This document shows, piece after piece, positions 61,309 through 64,000 of a stretch of 64,000 bases of DNA. Position 1 is the stretch's first letter. Every line of letters starts with the position of its first letter. This DNA is from an uncultured Oscillospiraceae bacterium (GTDB lineage Bacteria > Bacillota > Clostridia > Oscillospirales > Oscillospiraceae). Made by a program: the position numbers and the translations under genes. The stretch is taken from positions 1 through 64,000 of the forward strand of contig CAKTPV010000009.1 in NCBI GenBank assembly GCA_934591815.1, in the 5' to 3' direction. The notes below the pieces were generated by a model, which was given only the letters and a program-made list of their open reading frames with translations, was not told the DNA's origin and searched no databases.

Positions 61309-62187
61309 TTACATGCTGCGGAACACGTCGATCATATCCGTAAACCACGTCAGCTCGCGGACAAAACGCTCGCGCAGCTGCGCGGGGGTTTCGCGGCCCT
61401 TGCCAAGCTCAAAAAAGCCGCGTCCGCTGTGGACGGCAAGATAGAGCCTGCCGTCGGGGTTGAGGTTTACGGCGAATTTGCCGAAGGAGGCATCCGCCAG
61501 TGCCAGAAGCCGCTCCAACCGGCTGGGGGTCAGGATGCGAAGGGCGGCCGCCTCGTCGCCGCCTGTCAGATGGAAGCGCTTGTCAAAGGCCTCAATGCCT
61601 GTTTTGATGGTTCCTACGCCGGACAGCTTATCGATCGCTCCTTTCGGCCAGATGGTCAGCCACGTGGGAAATTCCCGGTTCAGCTGGCACAGCATCCACT
61701 GCCCGGTGTAGACCTCCCGCTCGTTCTTCTCCCACAGGCCGGTCTCCTCCCGCAGGAATTCATCCTCCTCCGTCAGCTTGATGGTGCACAACTCCGTGGC
61801 AGACCCCCGATAGACGCCCCGTATGTACCCGCTGCCGCTGCAATAGGTGTGGCGGGGCAGGGAAATGTTGGTGTCCTCTGCCTTCAAAAGGGGCGGGGTG
61901 GGGTTCATCTGTACGTTTTCGAGGACAGTGCCTGCGATATCCGGCGCCATGGCGTCGAAGGTCTGCTGCCCGGCCTGCACCTTGGATCTGCTCTGCACCG
62001 CCTGCCCCAGCGCAAGGACAATGCCGCCCACAACGATCAGCACAAGATTGCCGCCCAGAAGGATACCGGCCACGGCGATCACCACACCCAGCAGCGAAAG
62101 GAGCTTTCCGCCCCATTTGCCGCCCCTGCTCCTGCGAAGCTGCTGCGAAAGCGCCTCATCCGTCATGTTCCTGTTCTGTTCTGCCAT
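61309..62187 (-). CDS. DUF3137-like membrane protein
   Basis: 292 residues. A cytoplasmic start, two close hydrophobic segments (about 29-62, GKLLSLLGVVIAVAGILLGG then LVLIVVGGIVLALGQAV) and a soluble C-terminal domain. The domain pattern (SGYIRGVYRG; FDKRFHLTGGDEAAALRILTP; DGRLYLAVHSGRGFFELGKG) resembles DUF3137 membrane proteins. Function unknown. It is downstream of two lipoproteins of related style and may serve the same envelope process. Confidence 0.7.
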   Translation of the reverse strand: MAEQNRNMTDEALSQQLRRSRGGKWGGKLLSLLGVVIAVAGILLGGNLVLIVVGGIVLALGQAVQSRSKVQAGQQTFDAMAPDIAGTVLENVQMNPTPPLLKAEDTNISLPRHTYCSGSGYIRGVYRGSATELCTIKLTEEDEFLREETGLWEKNEREVYTGQWMLCQLNREFPTWLTIWPKGAIDKLSGVGTIKTGIEAFDKRFHLTGGDEAAALRILTPSRLERLLALADASFGKFAVNLNPDGRLYLAVHSGRGFFELGKGRETPAQLRERFVRELTWFTDMIDVFRSM

Positions 62188-62214
62188 ATGTCTCTCCTTA
62201 TTCCGCCGCGCCGG

Positions 62215-62952
62215 TCAGTCCAGACGCTCGTAGTAATCGTAGTCGCCGGTAACACCCCAGTAGAGTCCGTTTTCGCCGGCTGTTGCAATGAGGTAGGAGA
62301 CGTCGTCAAAGCGCTCGGAATCGGCGGCATAGTGTCCCTGTGCCTCATCCAGCACGCGGAGCATCCCGCTGTCGACGGCGGTCAGCGTGTCGTCCGACTG
62401 TTCGTATAGGATCCAGTCTCCCGCCACGCCGATGCCGATGACGGACTCAGCCGTGTCCTCTCCCTCCAGATACCAGGTGCCGTCAAGACCCTGATGCGCG
62501 GTGTCCCCGTCCGCGAAATCCTCCACCAGAGATTCCTCCGGCTGGAACACAAATGTCTCCGTCTCCGTATCCCAGAACCACACCATCAGCGCCTGCTGCC
62601 CCTCCAGCTCGAACAGGATCGCCGCATCGCTGCTGCCGTCGCCGTTCCGGTCGGCAAAGTCGATGCCTTGAAACGCCTCCCACGGGTCGCTTTGCAGGGT
62701 GATGGGATAGCTCACATAGTCATACAGGGTCTGTACCTCGTCGTCGAGATAAAAATCGGCGCTGTCCGCATGGACGCACACCAGCACATCGGTGTCCTCG
62801 CCATTGCGGGTGATGGTGCCGCTGTCCCGGACGATGCCGGTAACACGCCAGTCGCCGCCCACCACATCGCCGGGGTCGTCGTCCCCGCCGCCGCAGGCGG
62901 CAAGACTCAGACACAGCGCCAGCGCCGCCAGGAGCGAAAAAAGCTTTTTCAT
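62215..62952 (-). CDS. lipoprotein of unknown function (paralogue 1)
   Basis: 245 residues. Lipobox LAAC at about 17-20, acidic exported domain with no known catalytic motif (DRNGDGSSDAAILFEL is a possible Ca2+-binding loop of FG-GAP type). It ends in YWGVTGDYDYYERLD, nearly the same as the end of the next lipoprotein (YWGGEYDYYQKMA). AAGGAGG precedes the ATG at 62952. Probably one operon with its neighbour. Confidence 0.78.
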   Translation of the reverse strand: MKKLFSLLAALALCLSLAACGGGDDDPGDVVGGDWRVTGIVRDSGTITRNGEDTDVLVCVHADSADFYLDDEVQTLYDYVSYPITLQSDPWEAFQGIDFADRNGDGSSDAAILFELEGQQALMVWFWDTETETFVFQPEESLVEDFADGDTAHQGLDGTWYLEGEDTAESVIGIGVAGDWILYEQSDDTLTAVDSGMLRVLDEAQGHYAADSERFDDVSYLIATAGENGLYWGVTGDYDYYERLD

Positions 62953-62974
62953 GCGTTTCCTCCTTCCTGCGGCG

Positions 62975-63715
62975 TTACGCCATCTTCTGATAGTAGTCGT
63001 ATTCACCGCCCCAGTAGATCACATCGCCGCCGACGAGGGTGAAGTCGTAGACAACGTCCTCATACAGGGAGGAGACGGCAAAATACTCTCCGGCACCATC
63101 CTGATTTACTTCAATGGTGCCGCAGTCCACCATGGTGGGGTCGCCGTCGCCGCCGGGCCGCTCCATCAGCTCCCAGCTGCCGGAGGCGTCGAACGAAAGG
63201 ATGCTGGCGGCGCCGGGGTCAGCGTCCTGATACCATGTACCGGCAAGGTATCCGTAATCGCCGTCGCCGATGTTTTCGCCCGGCGTATCACCGGTTATCT
63301 TTGTAAAGGTGCCGAGAGAATCCACGTACAGCGTGCCGACCTCGTCGAACCAGCTGCGGTAGGCCACGCCGTCGTGCTCGTTGTAGAAGTAGTCGTAGTC
63401 GTATTCCGGCACGAACTGGATAAAGCCGCTGGCGGTCACCTCTTCGTCGGCGTCGTACAGCGCAAAGCGCACCTCGTCACCGGCGTCGCTGGTGGCGGAG
63501 ATCAGCGTTTCGCCGTCCTCACCCCTCCACGCGCCGCCAAAGACATACAGATTCGACATCTGTTCACTGTCCTTGACCAGCCCCTCAAGGGAGTTCGGAG
63601 CGTTGTAAAAATTGTTGTCATTGTCGTCGTGGCCGTCCTCGCCGCCGCAGGCGGCAAGACTCAGGCACAGCATCAGCGCCAGTGCGAGGGACAAAAAATT
63701 GCGGAAATGTTTCAT
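62975..63715 (-). CDS. lipoprotein of unknown function (paralogue 2)
   Basis: 246 residues. Lipobox LAAC at about 20-23, Asp/Asn-rich linker, repeated aromatic-acidic patches (PEYDYDYFYNEHDG) and a closing YWGGEYDYY. Same overall plan and size as paralogue 1: each has a central GTWY segment (LDGTWYLEGED and LAGTWYQDADP). AAGGAG precedes the ATG at 63715. Confidence 0.78.
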   Translation of the reverse strand: MKHFRNFLSLALALMLCLSLAACGGEDGHDDNDNNFYNAPNSLEGLVKDSEQMSNLYVFGGAWRGEDGETLISATSDAGDEVRFALYDADEEVTASGFIQFVPEYDYDYFYNEHDGVAYRSWFDEVGTLYVDSLGTFTKITGDTPGENIGDGDYGYLAGTWYQDADPGAASILSFDASGSWELMERPGGDGDPTMVDCGTIEVNQDGAGEYFAVSSLYEDVVYDFTLVGGDVIYWGGEYDYYQKMA

Positions 63716-63744
63716 CGTATTCTTCTCCTTTTCAATATACAGGG

Positions 63745-63984
63745 TCAATGCTCCTGTTCCGCCATGGACAATATCTCATCGTGGCTCAGCTCCACATCGC
63801 CGAAGCGGACAAAGATGCCGTTGGTCACGGCGCTGTTCCACACCCGTATGTCTGCAAGCGGGCGAAAGCGGATCTTATCCAGATACGGCTTCATGTCCAG
63901 CAAAAGACGGCTTCCGGACACAAAATCCACCTGCAAAACATGGTCGGGCAGCGGCGTGACGGCTGTGAGATACCTTCGGTTCAA
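63745..63984 (-). CDS. DUF2442 domain protein, TTG start
   Basis: 79 residues, a whole DUF2442 domain: VTPLPDHVLQVDFVSGSRLLLDMKPYL and VWNSAVTNGIFVRFGDVELSHDEI. The start is TTG at 63984, eight bases after AAGGAGG. DUF2442 proteins often accompany DUF4160 proteins or toxin-antitoxin-like pairs; the neighbour on that side lies outside the window. Confidence 0.85.
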   Translation of the reverse strand: MNRRYLTAVTPLPDHVLQVDFVSGSRLLLDMKPYLDKIRFRPLADIRVWNSAVTNGIFVRFGDVELSHDEILSMAEQEH

Positions 63985-64000
63985 GCGCGTGTCCTCCTTT

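Overview
The window is about 64 kb of GC-rich, closely packed chromosome from an anaerobic, Gram-positive, Clostridia-type bacterium. Gene content and protein style fit a gut Oscillospirales/Oscillospiraceae lineage (Oscillibacter or Dysosmobacter relatives), but no species can be named from sequence alone. The evidence is an AUU-started infC in an infC-rpmI-rplT operon with a leader attenuator, a flavodiiron protein with fused rubredoxin, hybrid cluster protein, an FeoA-FeoA-FeoB-Cys-rich peptide operon, Pst-PhoU-PhoPR in one operon, strong AGGAGG ribosome binding sites and many lipoproteins with a plain lipobox.

Layout. 1-1.2 kb: the 3' end of a 23S rRNA gene (with the I-CeuI site) and 5S rRNA. 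1.3-7.6 kb: small metabolic and envelope genes (two GNATs, HD hydrolase, PAP2 phosphatase, EamA transporter, nucleotidyltransferase, VanY-like peptidase) and a 35-residue Asn/Lys-rich peptide gene. 7.7-12.5 kb: translation genes (infC, rpmI, rplT, rpsB, tsf) around a flavodiiron protein. 12.5-14.2 kb: a small element with inverted ends, carrying a LytTR/DUF3021 pair and a TnpV fragment, which has split the tsf terminator into two halves. 14.3-22.6 kb: a phosphate block, with a surface 5'-nucleotidase divergent from pstSCAB-phoU-phoPR and PhoP-box-like repeats between them. 22.7-25.1 kb: an ABC exporter. 25.1-28.9 kb: a DtxR/MntR-family repressor and the feo ferrous iron operon, with several GTTAG-N6-CTAAC palindromes. 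28.9-45.8 kb: BioY, LysR, a FepB-like binding protein, CstA with a partner gene, a DUF11 protein, a zinc/cadmium-type P-ATPase with HMA chaperone and an ArsR-AraC fusion regulator, SelD, an MBL-fold protein, a FecCD-type permease and ATPase, a MATE pump and Hcp. 45.9-46.5 kb: five tRNAs (Gly, Arg, His, Gln, Lys).

46.5-56.6 kb is an accessory island bracketed by two 253-bp direct repeats. Its left part is a graveyard of conjugative-element debris (ArdA-like gene, serine recombinase, transposase and resolvase fragments) with a methyltransferase. Its right part is an apparently intact, unusual two-armed locus. One arm is an ABC importer with a Crp/Fnr-like regulator. The divergent arm encodes a Cys-rich HypB/UreG-like GTPase, an ABC ATPase without a permease, and a periplasmic-binding-fold protein that lacks a signal peptide. 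The importer promoter carries the same GTTAG-N6-CTAAC palindrome as the feo operon, and the GTPase promoter has a palindrome centred near -42. I read this as a metal-responsive uptake and cofactor-handling system; it is the most interesting thing in the window.

56.6-64 kb: a KtrAB potassium uptake pair, a second MATE pump, debris of a BRO-type antirepressor and of another MATE gene, then a run of envelope genes (small membrane protein, DUF3137-like protein, two related lipoproteins, DUF2442 protein).
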